Shown in pieces: positions 42,799-53,316 of a DNA stretch of 64,000 nt (position 1 is the first letter of the stretch; every line of letters starts with the position of its first letter). The stretch spans positions 2,604,001 to 2,668,000 of the forward strand of contig CM074763.1 of the NCBI GenBank assembly GCA_037355855.1. The letters run 5' to 3'. The notes below the pieces were generated by a model. That model worked only from the letters and a program-made list of their open reading frames with translations. It did no database searches and was not told the DNA's origin. The position numbers and the translations under genes are program-made. Origin of the DNA: Pseudo-nitzschia pungens. Its lineage: Eukaryota > Bacillariophyta > Bacillariophyceae > Bacillariales > Bacillariaceae.

Positions 42799-43269
42799 CG
42801 GATTATTTAGGCCTGATTCGTATTCTTTTTAAGCATTCCAATTGCTTCCCTACGAATCATCGATAAGAACAAAAATAGTAATAAAAAAAATAGTACCAGT
42901 GGTAAGATTTAATACAACAAGCTATTCAACAACTGGCGGGATCCACTATCGCTTTGGTTCAAGCCGTTATTTAACGAAGTAAAACGACATCCCCATCGAA
43001 GTTACTGTGGAAACAAAAAGAAGCCGTCCATCCCGAGTCAAGTCAGTTCAATCGCATTGGTCCAAACCCGTCTAGTCTCGTTTGAACAAAAAGTCCGATT
43101 CTCCATCGAACACGTAGTAGCGCGTAGCGAAGCACGACAAACCAAACGAACCGACTAAGGTACGTACTGAACCACCGAGACGACTTCTGTGGCACGGTTA
43201 CAATCGCTCTTCCCTTCTTATCTCCAACATTACTAGGTAGTAGTTAAAGGTTTGGAAGTAACAACATCG

Positions 43270-45963
43270 ATGCCGCCCGAAGACAATCCTCTTTCTGCTA
43301 CCGCGATGAACGACGAACCCACCGGTGATTCATGGAAGTCTACGACTTTCCCTCTAGAACATAGGAAGGGTTTGACGACTACCGATGCCGCCCATATCAG
43401 TTCTTCATCCACCACCATCCACGTTGCAAACAACAAAACGACCGTCACCATTGCCGATGGCAACTTTACAAGCAGCGGTCCAAACAATGGCATTTTCTTG
43501 CGATGGTCACGCGTTACCAAATCCGTGACCATCAAGGGGGACAATTCCGGGCTACTGCGGGGATCGATCACGGCACCAACGCCGCAATCGAAAAAGGACT
43601 TGCGGAAGTTCGTATGGAGACAGCTTGCGGTGTCGACCATCGGAAGAAGCGATCGCCAGAACAAGAAAATGATTCTCGATTCGGTTTCCGGGTACGCCGC
43701 TCCCGGAGAGATTTTGGCCATGATGGGGTGAGTCAGTCAGTTATGTTTTTGTTCGCAAGGTGGTCATCGCCTGTTGCTTCCGTCTGTGCTTGCTTGCGAG
43801 TCGATGGATGAAATTGCCCCGTAGTGTTGCGATCGATATCTCACGGCGGCGGGCCCTTCGTTTCACTACCATTCATTTCGAAATCACGTGTTGTGCAACG
43901 CACCATCCATCCTTTGCAGGCCCTCTGGATCGGGAAAAACGAGTTTGTTGGATTGCCTAAGTGGACGAAATCCTTACAACTCGGGGGTTGTTTCCGTCAA
44001 TGGCAAAGCGCTTGGTGGACCGGACATGAAACGGCTCATGGCAAAAATTGCTTACGTAAAACAAGCCGACATATTCTTTGAGCACCTCACCGTGAGGGAC
44101 CAACTCGGATACACGGCAATGATGCGATTGCCACAGAAATGGAGCAGACAAATGAAACTCGACGAAGTCGAAGAGATCATACGCCTGTTGAGACTCACTA
44201 AGGTTGCAGAGTCCAAAATACAAATGCTGAGTGGGGGAGAAAAGAAACGAGTCAACATTGGAACCGAATTGCTCACGGACCCTGAGGTGCTGCTGCTGGA
44301 CGAACCGACGTCGGGATTGGATTCTACCAGTGCCGTTGCTTTGATGAAAATGCTGAAAAAACTGGCCAAGAATTCACGCAAAACAATCATAACCAGTATC
44401 CATCAGCCATCCTCCGCCCTCTTCCATTCGTTTGACCGGTTGATTATGTTAGCCGAGGGGCATGTTGTGTATTTCGGCCGGCCGAGAGATACTCTGGACT
44501 ACCTGCGGCAACAAAAATTGGACTGTCCAGATGGATACAATGTGGCAGATCACTGGATGGACCTTTTGGTAGAAGATAGTGCTGTAGAGGATAACGACGA
44601 CGAGGGATGCGACCACAGTGAGGATCGCGAATCAATCTGTGGGGACGAACACGACAGTACTGCTGATGTAGTCCCAACGGCCAGAACATCAGCCTCCTCT
44701 ATCGAGTCCGATGCCAAAGCCCAAGAAAACCTCACGGATGACAATCACAGCAACCAGATTACAAATAGAAACGGAATCCCCGTCACTGCAGAGATAAACT
44801 TTACGGGTAATGTGGAACGGCTGCAAAGAAACCCAAGTCGGACCAATAGCGTAACCAAGAGGCAACGATTGATTCGAGCTTGGGATGGTGAAGCAGTGGC
44901 GGAAGGGATTGACTTTTTCACGGAGCAAGCAAACATCAACCAGCTCTCCTTGGAGCCGACCCCAGCGGACAATAGGATCCAGAACGACTCAAAACAAGAA
45001 TCCAAGTACAACACAACGTGGGGGCTTCAGTACCGGACGCTCGTCCATCGATCCCTAAAGAATTCGCGATCAGCGATTTTCACACCCATCAACCTGGTCA
45101 AGAGCTGCGCACTTGGGCTGCTGTCGGGACTGTTGTGGTTTCAGATGGAATACACGGAATCGCGAATATTTGATCGATCGTCTTATTTCTTTTTCACCAT
45201 GACCTTTTGGGTCTTTGATGCCATGTTTCAATCGTTTCTTATTTTTCCAAGCGAACGCGCCGTTATTCTGAAAGAGCGTGCCAGTGGTTCCTATCAGTTG
45301 TCGGCCTACTTCATGGGAAAGACGACAAGTGAAATGCCCGCACGACTTGTTTTGCCTCTCATTTACATGATCATCAGTTTTTGGATAGCTGCAATTAGTG
45401 ATGAGTTCACCATGTTCCTTGCTACAACCTTGATCTCACTTCTGAGTGTGATGGCAGGCGAAGCCATTGGATTACTGGTCGGTGCAACTATCTATGATAC
45501 AGAAAAGGGTATGACTGCCATGACCGTGATATCATTGTTTCTGGCATTGGTTGGAGGTTTCTTTGTGGAGAATGTCCCGTATTTTTTGGTCTGGTCCAAG
45601 TTTCTGTCGCCGTTCAAATATTCCTTCGACGCCTCCCTACAACTGGTCTTCGACAGACCGGTTCCGTGCGATGGGAGTGGCGTGATCGAAGGTATCTGTG
45701 AGGGGTTCGAAGGCGCCATATCTCGCGACGAAGTCCTCGAGTTTTTGGGCGTTCAGGGCTCTGTTGCATTCAACGTTAGCATCCTTGTGGCAATTGTGAG
45801 TTAAGAATCATGTTGATGTATTCAGCTAGTCCGGAAATGCACAAACAGAATCGCATTTCTTCTAAACGCTGTTTTCATTTTGAAATTCAACCATTCACAG
45901 GGACTCGTTCCGAGGTATTTTGCCTATTTAGCACTTCGAACAAAGAAAGAAGGTGATCGCTGA
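43270..45963 (+). CDS. ABCG-family half transporter, three exons
   Basis: Exon 1 is 43270-43727, intron 1 43728-43919 (GTGAGT...TTGCAG), exon 2 43920-45795, intron 2 45796-45900 (GTGAGT...TCACAG), exon 3 45901-45963; 798 residues in all. Intron 1 splits the Walker A motif, and the join restores AMMGPSGSGKTSLLD. Signature MLSGGEKKR, Walker B VLLLDEPTSGLDS and H-loop SIHQPSS are present. A Ser/Asp/Glu-rich linker of about 200 residues (44570-45000) precedes the membrane domain, which has SCALGLLSGLLWF, YFFFTMTFWVFDAMFQSFLIF, the conserved PSERAVILKERASGSYQLSAYF block, LVLPLIYMIISFWIA and further helices. Exon 3 supplies GLVPRYFAYLALRTKKEGDR, the usual family ending; without splicing the protein would stop at AIVS. 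A half transporter exporting lipophilic compounds is likely, substrate unknown. It differs from the 33.6-kb ABCG gene in introns, linker and N-terminus. Confidence 0.93.
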
Positions 45964-46717
45964 ATCCGCCTACGAATAGCACAGGACATTCGGAACAATC
46001 GCGAAACTTGCTTTGCTTCTTCTCTTCCCAAAGAAGAGATGCAATAGGGGTAGTCCACTTACGAGTCATACAGGAAACTACATTCAAAATCGTCAAGGAG
46101 ATAGAAGCGCTATTCTAAACACCAATATACCATACGTTCATCATATTTTTCAATTTTTGTTTTCATCCAGTAGCTGACGTCTATATATTTTGTTGGTAGT
46201 TCAGGAAAAGTGAACATCATTGTTGGTGAATTCCTGTACAAACAGGAAGAAACGAGCAACCGGAGTCCGTCGCTGAATTACAGCACCCCGCTCAAACGAA
46301 GAATAATACTATTTTTATTTTGTGTAGCTTCCTTTCTCTTAGCAAGTACATGCCTATAACGACATCCCACCAAGGAAATTTAGGGCAAATGCTCATATTT
46401 CTCTACAATTCAACACATCAGAAAGTCAATCTATAAATTAAGAGTCTACAAAATGCATGGATTAAACAACGAAACTAAAGTACGGGTACTATTATGATTT
46501 CCAATCTATTGAGCTAAAAAAATTCTCGAGAGCTGCGGGAAGCATCCCATTTTCTCCCCTCGATATTGAATCATTGCGAATCCTTTCTTTCGATCCAGAA
46601 CTGACCTTGACAAGTAGAGAATGAAATTTTCAGTTGCAATCTATTTCAAGGGTTCGTGAAGTAGTATAATGATGCTGAGGCATCATCTTTGTCTTGAATT
46701 CACATGCTCTGATCTCT
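45964..46717. other. Intergenic spacer between convergent genes
   Basis: 3' UTRs of the ABCG gene and of the EF-hand gene. No gene or strong repeat is seen; a 14-base word (ATTGAGCTAAAAAA) shared with the 111-bp hairpin occurs at about 46510. Confidence 0.5.
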
Positions 46718-47140
46718 CTAATCGCTAGGCATAAATAACATTTGTGCCAATTGGTGATACGACACTTCACCGTCTTCTACATCACACTCATCGAGCAAGA
46801 TTTTATATTCTGGCTCTGACAGCTTTTCTCCCATGGTCGTCAAAATGACCTTCAATTCTGCCACCTGAATCTTTCCCGTCCCAGCGGCGTCAAATGCCTG
46901 GAAGGCTTCAATGATGTCATCGGTGGAATCGTTTGATTCGTCGAGTTTCTTCCCAATAAATCTAGTGAATCCACTCAAATCAAGCCCTTTACCGGCCTCA
47001 TCTTTCCACGAGTCCAGATCTGCCTCGGAGGGATTAAGTCCACCGGCACGACAAGCATTTCCAAGTTCTTTCGCTCCAATGCTTCCTCCACTAGAGTACT
47101 TGCTAAAGATCGACTTGATTTCACCTTCTGAGAGCGTCAT
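46718..47140 (-). CDS. Calmodulin-like EF-hand protein (myosin light chain type)
   Basis: 140 residues from the ATG at 47138-47140. The layout is that of a four-EF-hand protein of the calmodulin, essential light chain and centrin superfamily. Hands 1 and 2 are strongly degenerate (IFSKYSSGGSIGAKELGNACRAGG and WKDEAGKGLDLSGFTRFI). Hand 3 is the best (FQAFDAAGTGKIQVAELKVIL, about residues 82-102). Hand 4 lacks calcium ligands (LLDECDVEDGEVSYHQLAQML). MTTMGEKLSEPE-like wording (ILTTMGEKLSEPEYKILL) resembles the third-to-fourth hand linker of calmodulin. Loss of most calcium ligands fits a structural light chain binding an IQ motif, for instance of a myosin, better than a calcium sensor; this is inference. 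No intron. Confidence 0.8.
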   Translation of the reverse strand: MTLSEGEIKSIFSKYSSGGSIGAKELGNACRAGGLNPSEADLDSWKDEAGKGLDLSGFTRFIGKKLDESNDSTDDIIEAFQAFDAAGTGKIQVAELKVILTTMGEKLSEPEYKILLDECDVEDGEVSYHQLAQMLFMPSD

Positions 47141-49333
47141 CTTCGAACGGTTGATTTTTGGTGTTCTCTTCTTTTGTTATTTTTTTCAAGAGTGCTGAAG
47201 TCTGAGACTATGTCTGTAATCTGAATATCTGGTTGTACATAATATGGTACCTCTACCGTAACCTTACCGAAAGATTTGCAATTTCTGAAAGGTAAGACGA
47301 CAGAGTTGATCGACAGAACGATAGTATTCGACGAGGCACAGCTATAAGACGATGACTAAATTATGACCAGAAAGCCGAACATCCATAATCATTATTATGC
47401 CGAACCCATGACCTTGATGATGATTTTGATTCATTCGTCAATCACGAAAGTCTCCGTATTCTACGACTACCGATATCCCTAAGGTTACCCTAAAATGACT
47501 ATGTACGCACCGTACTAAGACACTCGTACGTTGTTGTATTCGAGTCTCATGTCTTTGACAATTGGTCGACTAACTCGATTGATCTTCACCCGAACAATTA
47601 TGAACAGAGTAAGGTTTACTTCGTACTTCGTAATACGTAGTAAGTTACTACTAATTGTTTTAAAATTGTACCGTAAGGTTACGTATGCATCGTGCATAGT
47701 ACCGGTACCATGTATCGTGTCATGTATCGTATTATGTATTGTACCTATTGTACTGTGTATCATACCTTGTATCGTAAGATTTACTGCGTATCGTACAGTA
47801 ATTAAGGTTTTACCGTGTATGCATCTAAAAAATAATGGAAGTAGAAACAAGGTGGAATACGGGGGGTGGGAGATCGGGGCAAACCGCCTTTATCAGAGAG
47901 TCTACCAAGAGGCTGATCTGAAGCATGTATTTTGTATTTTATACCAGAGTGACCTCCATAATAGCACCATCTCATACTAATTCTAGTAGTAGTAATAGTA
48001 ATAGCATGATAATCCTTCTTCTGGTGCTGGTGAGATAGCTAATTGTCACATGATACTAGTATCCCAGCATGAAAGCTAAAATTGGGATCTACCCAGCTGG
48101 CATGCACTCAAAAGCAGAAATGAACGACTACAAGTAAGGTTACCATACCGTACCCTAAGGTTTTACCATGTACCCAGCAAATGAAGCGCATCAAGAAGGT
48201 GTTACTGCGCTCAGTAACTAAGAAGAATGTCCTCCATGAAAACAGAATTTCAGAAATTTGTGTACCGGTACTAGGTAGAATTAAGGACCGTAACCTTACT
48301 TATTGCAGCCTTAAAATGTCCAACAAAGACGTAAATTTGATCCAGAAACAGGAGGCGTTGTACTGTATTCATTTTTTTCCAACAACTACCAGTAAACCTT
48401 ACGATCACATGAACCAAAACTGCGAACCCCTGAATTCTCCGAATGAATCCTTTGATTTTTTGTTGCGTGTTTCTTGTCGATAGTACAAAACATGACACAA
48501 TACTACTACTTCGTACTACGTATGGGGACAATACAATTTGCGATGCCATGCCTCGATTCTAGATATTTTCAATACGTATTACTAATAACTCCGAAAATAT
48601 CATTTTTATTCCTTCGAAATCTCCTGAAGTTCGAAATGAACGATTTTTGAACTTTTCTTTTTATATAAGCTGCCACGAAAAATATCAATTATTTACCCCA
48701 ATCATGAATAACATCTAAAACGTTGTTTATGAATTATGAATACTCGTAACATCTAAAACGTTGTTTATGAATAAAGTATTCATAGTGTATTTAATTAATA
48801 AACTTCTAATGAAAAAAATATAATTTCTTACTTAAGGTAAGGTTAACCTTAGGTATGACTTGTTTTTGCACTGAAATTGTTCTAATCAATGCTATTTCCA
48901 TTTAACAGTCATCGTTTACTTCATCACAGATTTTTAAAATAACTTGAAAACTGACAAATAAATACCGTACAAACTTCGATAAGCAGCAATTGCATTCGGT
49001 TTCCCTTCGGGTTTTTTTCGGTGATACTCTTACTGGTATTAAAAAAAGTAGCAAATTTTTGGGAAAAAGTGACTAAAGGGAAAACATTTGAACAAGAAAG
49101 AACCTTCGTCCGATCTTTTCACTGTTAAAAAAGAATGTTCTTGGTGGAACATCAGTCTCTGCTGGTGTGGCGATTATTGTAATCTATCCAAGCTCACATT
49201 ATGTCTTTTTCGATGGTATGATTTTCATCGTCATCCCAATAGCCGACCACTGCCTGACATAAAGTTTGAAAGAAAGAAAATAATCATTTCCGTGTTGGCA
49301 TCTTACTGAGACGTCACAAAAAGTGAAAATATC
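47141..49333. other. AT-rich intergenic spacer
   Basis: No gene supported. Contains TACCGTAACCTTACCG (about 47255-47270), repeated GTATCGTA/ATGTATCGT words (47700-47780) that keep a plus-strand Cys/Ile/Val-rich frame open, GGTAAGGTTAACCTTAGG (about 48836-48852), and the tandem duplication listed next. Confidence 0.5.
48709..48772. repeat. 38-bp tandem duplication
   Basis: TAACATCTAAAACGTTGTTTATGAAT occurs twice with a 38-base offset in a very AT-rich region. Confidence 0.8.
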
Positions 49334-50378
49334 ATGATGCATTCAATTACAACTTTAGATCACGTCCACAGAATGAATCCTTTACGATCCAACGAAAGTA
49401 GTACTTTTTATCAACAGAATTGTCCATTAGGCAGTTTGAACAGTGATCGACAACATCAGGAACTCATCATGACCGTAGAGAGTCGCAGTCGCCGTCGTAG
49501 ACCAAAAGGCAAGGTAAGGAAACAATGGTGTGGTTTGACGAAAGCCATCTGTGGCACTGACATTGCGATTGCATTCTAATCAATGGTATGCTTTTCTACC
49601 TTTTGTATGACATGGCATGTGCTAAACCCGACTGTTGCAGCGTACCTTTCCTCAAATGCTTTACCAGATTCTCGAAGACTCGGCCAAGGCAGGCACTGAC
49701 GATATTGTTGCGTGGGATGATGACGGGACGTCCTTCCACATCATAAAGCCAAAAGTGTTCAACGATTCTATTCTTCCAAAATATACAAAGAAACAAACCA
49801 AGTTTCGATCCTTCCAGCGGCAATTGAATATATATGGATTCAGAATGACCAAACGGCCCTGCGTTGTTTACCACCATGAACTTTTCCAACGCGGAGACAT
49901 GGTCTCGATCAATCGTATCCGTCCAACTCCGCTCAAGAAGAAAATGGACAGCGGCAAGTGGAAGGCGAGTGATGTGAACAGACGAATGGATCGCCAACAT
50001 CAATACCATGTTCAAAAAACATTACCCTTATCAATCAGGAGTTTTAGTGAGGTAACGGAAGACAGCAAATACCAATCCACATTGCTTAGCTCGGTCCAAC
50101 ATATCCTAGCGAAAGCTGCCGACACAAAAGGATGGGAAAGTCCAGAATTGCCGAAGGCCACAATCAGTGCACCCATCACTCCAGCACTTCGTGATTTCTC
50201 CGCTTCGAATTGCGCGAGTGATGACGACAACAATAGCATCGCTGTAGTCTCTGTCTGTGCTCCGAGCCTCTTCGTTCCGGAGCAATTTGACCTTTTCGAA
50301 GACATGGGAGAGATCGAAGATTGCTGTGATTGTAAATGCAACGGCTCCGGGCTTTGCTTTTTGCAAAACTTGGAGTGA
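49334..50378 (+). CDS. HSF: Heat shock factor (HSF-type) transcription factor, two exons
   Basis: Exon 1 is 49334-49513, the intron 49514-49640 (GTAAGG...TTGCAG, 127 bp, phase 0), exon 2 49641-50378; 305 residues. The join gives RRRRPKGK-RTFPQMLYQIL. The HSF DNA-binding domain (about residues 61-160) is complete: FPQMLYQILE, IVAWDDDGTSFHI, the recognition-helix block KFRSFQRQLNIYGFRMTK and VYHHELFQRGD. The segment after the domain lacks a clear leucine-zipper trimerisation repeat, so oligomer formation is uncertain. The C-terminal part is acidic and ends with a cysteine-rich CCDCKCNGSGLC. HSF genes are greatly expanded in diatoms, so a heat-stress role should not be assumed for a single member. 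Two ATGs in tandem (49334 and 49337) are equally possible starts. Confidence 0.93.
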
Positions 50379-51077
50379 ATTTATCGGGATAAGAAAAGTT
50401 GGGAGAATTCGGTCTGAAAAGCCAAAGGGTCCTTCAGGTCGGTGAACATGAAGTCTATGTATAACGTGTAAGTTCGATAGTGGGATAAAATCATAGTCAT
50501 GAATATTACGATTGAGTTGATATAAACAATTTATGAACTTAGGGATGAATTAATGCATTGCAGTAAAGTCGAACTTATTTTAGAACCACGGTCACTATGA
50601 TGCTCTGGAACGAGATACCTGTGGGAGCATATTCGCTTGTCTGTCACCCAATCAAGCTTCGAGCTCTAACTCATCTCGCACCATATCGTGGATTTCTGTG
50701 CATCGGTCAGCATCTGACCCTTACAATGAACACGCCGCATGCATCGGAACGATACATCCATTGTGTGAACGAACTGTTATGCTGATTTTGCAGGTGTGGT
50801 TATTGTTGTTTGTAGTCGTGATTTTAATCAAGCTCAATACGATGAATTCACTATCCCGGGTTGTAATGTCCCGTTCTTACAGTATCATAGGTCCTAAATC
50901 CATTACAATGCAACCCGATTAGTCTTCGAAGTTGAAGATAAGGGTATTGAATATATAATCCGTACTTAGGCTTAAGTACAAGTACGGATAGCCCGAAGAT
51001 CGACGATAACTTACGGTACTGTACTCATACTCGTACTGTGAATTCCTTATTATTTCCTCTTCGAGAACGACTCATCG

Positions 51078-51172
51078 TACTACAGAATTCTTATCAGCTG
51101 TCCCCGGGTTTCAGTAGAAATTAGTAGTCGGGGACGTAGAACAGGGGGACAGATGATTAGAATTTTGTAGTA
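51078..51172 (-). repeat. 95-bp hairpin element, copy B (inverted)
   Basis: Same length and ends as the copy at 42704 (TACTACAGAATTCTTATCAG ... TTTTGTAGTA) but with its core in reverse orientation. Its right arm is more diverged (ACAGATGATTAGAATT). Confidence 0.85.
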
Positions 51173-51219
51173 TGGAAGCCAATCACTGCTACTTCTCTTC
51201 TCCTACTTCTGTTCTGGAA

Positions 51220-51665
51220 TTTATTTTTTTTCCCTCAGGCTGAGGGAAGTTTTTTGCTTCTGTGGGAGCGTTTTTTGCTTCTGCGGGAACGTTCTGAAGG
51301 CTAAGGGAATGTTTTTAATGCTGCGAGCGATTCGTAGGAACAAGCTCGCCAAAACTCCGCTACTCCATTTTTTTTAGTTTGATCCAGTGTATTTAAGCTT
51401 GATCCAGTGTATTTAAGCTTGCTCCGATTTTTTATATGCTGGTCCAGTTTTTTGGGCACTTTCCCGCAGCCTGCGGGAATTTTTTTTTTTTCCCGCAGAC
51501 ACCAAATTTTTTTTTGTTCAAAATTGGTGTCTGCGGGAATTTTTTTCGTTTCCCTCAGCTGCGGGAGCGTTTTTTGCTTCTGCGGGAGCGTTTTTGGATT
51601 CTGCGGGAGCGTTTTTGGATTCTGCGGGAATTTTTCTGCTTCTGCGGGAATTTCTTCATTTTTTC
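51220..51665. repeat. T-rich imperfect tandem repeat
   Basis: Repeats of roughly 24 bases built from CTGCGGGAGCG plus TTTTTTGCTT or TTTTTGGATT, and a duplicated AAGCTTGATCCAGTGTATTT unit. A minus-strand frame over it reads as (PQNPKTL)n, probably a by-product. Confidence 0.75.
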
Positions 51666-51930
51666 CCCTTAAATGTAGTTTCGATTCCCTCAACACATGT
51701 TTTTTGGAGGACGAACTGTAGAAAAATATGATTTCCCGCAGACTCATTGCACGAGGCACACACGAGCTCGCTGGATCAACAAAAAAAATTGGACACCATG
51801 AACAATTCACGCATCAGAGCATGATACTGTCGACGCATTGGTAGTTGCTATGAATGAAATATTGAAGTAGTGCTAACTGTATTGTATTATCATCCTCGAC
51901 GACCTCATTGTAATTAGGAATGGACTGCAA

Positions 51931-52058
51931 AAATAATGATAGTCGTCCACAGTCGTATGATTTGTCGCAAAATGCTTCGGATTGCCTTGTTTAAAAATAA
52001 TGATAGTCGTCCACAGTCGTATGATTTGTCGCAAAATGCTTCGGATTGCCTTGTTCTA
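51931..52058. repeat. 64-bp tandem duplication
   Basis: AAATAATGATAGTCGTCCAC and the following 44 bases to GCCTTGTT are repeated once at an offset of 64 bases with no visible change, so the duplication is recent. Confidence 0.9.
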
Positions 52059-52946
52059 CGAACACTACTCCTACATTCACACTTGAGCTGAGAGTATGCG
52101 ACTTTCAATCAGTCTGAATCAGTCACAGGTGTTCTTTCAATGAAAACCACTGAACAAAAGTAGATGAAGCATAGGTTCTTCTTTCTTTTCGTTCTCAGAT
52201 GACTCGGGAACGCAGAAGTTGAAAGGTAGAAACCTCCGATGCAGTTACTGGTTGTAAAGCTTTGTCCCTGAGGGAAAATCCACGACTCCCACCAAGGTAC
52301 ATCAGTACAACCACACTTAGTAGAGACCGTTTGGTGAAAGTTGCCAGTCAAAGGATTGCAGTACTGGTCATTCACCGAAATGAGTGTCTTGTCGTTGGTG
52401 TAGCATGGGCTTCCGAGCTAACTCCAAGTAAGAAACGTTAGGGCCTTGACTGGTTCCCCTCCACATCTCTATTTTCATTGAATAAGAATTGAGTGTCACA
52501 CAGAAATATGGCCCGTCGTCGTCATTCATGTTATGCGCTAAAGCATCACCATCGGTGATACTCACGTTGTCATCCGCCATACGTGCTTTGCCGTCACTGG
52601 CGCGAACGTCTGTGGCCCAGCACACGCCAGCGTTGAGTGTTAGAAAGGCGTCCAATGAAAAAAAGTTCATCGTATAACAGGTACACGTAGAATTAAATAA
52701 TTAAATAATAATATTGCAGAACTCTTTGCTACGGTTTAATGTGATTTGAGCTGAGAGAAGGTCTTTCGTTCAATTTTATCAGGTGTTGCTGTTCTTGTTG
52801 ACCATTGTATTTCAGTTCGCTTAGTAAGCTCATTGTTACCCGTTCTGTAAGAAGAATATCTCTCAAATTTCGAAAACAAGCACGAGTATGCACGAGTGAA
52901 AATGTCACATTGCGGTCACCGTTACTATGTGGAAGACGTATTACAG

Positions 52947-53041
52947 TACTACAAAATTCCTATCAGCTGTCCCCCGGTTCTACATCCTCAACTACTAATT
53001 TCTACGGAAACCGGGGGACAGCTGATAGGAATTCCGTAATA
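52947..53041 (+). repeat. 95-bp hairpin element, copy C
   Basis: Same orientation as copy A (52947 TACTACAAAATTCCTATCAG ... ATTCCGTAATA). The core differs from copy A at only a few positions (TACATCCTCAACTACTAA against TACGTCCCCAACTACTAA). Confidence 0.85.
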
Positions 53042-53316
53042 TTTCCACTCATATTAGACAACGTTCTTGTAGTAAAGATACATTCTTTTCATGTTTTCAT
53101 ACGAAACCACTGCGAGACTGTAGAATCTGCTAATACGGTAGATACATTTGACATTTTGTTCCACTCTAGTATTGACCACAACAACTCCCATCGAAGTCAA
53201 AATGGTTTTTCATAGACAAATATGTAGTATACTTTCTCCCGTTGGAGGTTGGCAACCGTGCACATTACGGATTGCTCCTCTTGACATTTCGTGCTAGCTG
53301 CCTTTGCATTCGCTAC

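Larger units (their letters stand above)
40194..43269. other. 3-kb spacer between divergent genes, dense in short motifs and hairpins
   Basis: No gene supported. Two perfect copies of the 16-base palindrome GTAAGGTTAACCTTAC lie at 40566-40581 and 41672-41687. There are many TACGGTA, CTTACCGTAAGATTACCGTA and ACTTCGTA motifs, and two hairpin elements (41727-41837 and 42704-42798, listed separately). The last 200 bases before 43270 are probably 5' UTR and promoter of the second ABCG gene. Confidence 0.55.
50379..53316. other. Intergenic spacer with hairpin elements and a T-rich repeat
   Basis: No gene confidently supported. It holds two copies of the 95-bp hairpin element, a T-rich tandem region (51220-51665) and a 64-bp duplication. 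Two overlapping minus-strand frames (52109-52375 and 52368-52670; CVTLNSYSMKIEMWRG, YCNPLTG, KCGCTDVPWWESW) could be remnants of one secreted cysteine-containing protein with a frame break, but I cannot place a splice or a family. Confidence 0.5.

Noticed and set aside
33637..45963. The two ABCG genes as a recent tandem duplicate
   Set aside because: They differ in intron number, N-terminus, linker length and membrane-domain sequence, so they are separate family members.
46510..46523. Fragment of the 111-bp hairpin element
   Set aside because: Only a 14-base AT-rich word is shared (ATTGAGCTAAAAAA), which is too short to claim common origin.
47531..47980. Plus-strand frame rich in Cys, Ile and Val
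   Set aside because: Arises from GTATCGTA-type repeats in a spacer; there is no family match.
51301..51810. Minus-strand frame with (PQNPKTL)n repeats
   Set aside because: Produced by the T-rich 24-bp tandem repeat; composition and lack of a conserved domain speak against a gene.
52109..52670. Two overlapping minus-strand frames with conserved-looking Cys and Trp
   Set aside because: Could be one broken secreted-protein gene, but I find neither a plausible intron nor a known domain, so it is mentioned only within the spacer entry.
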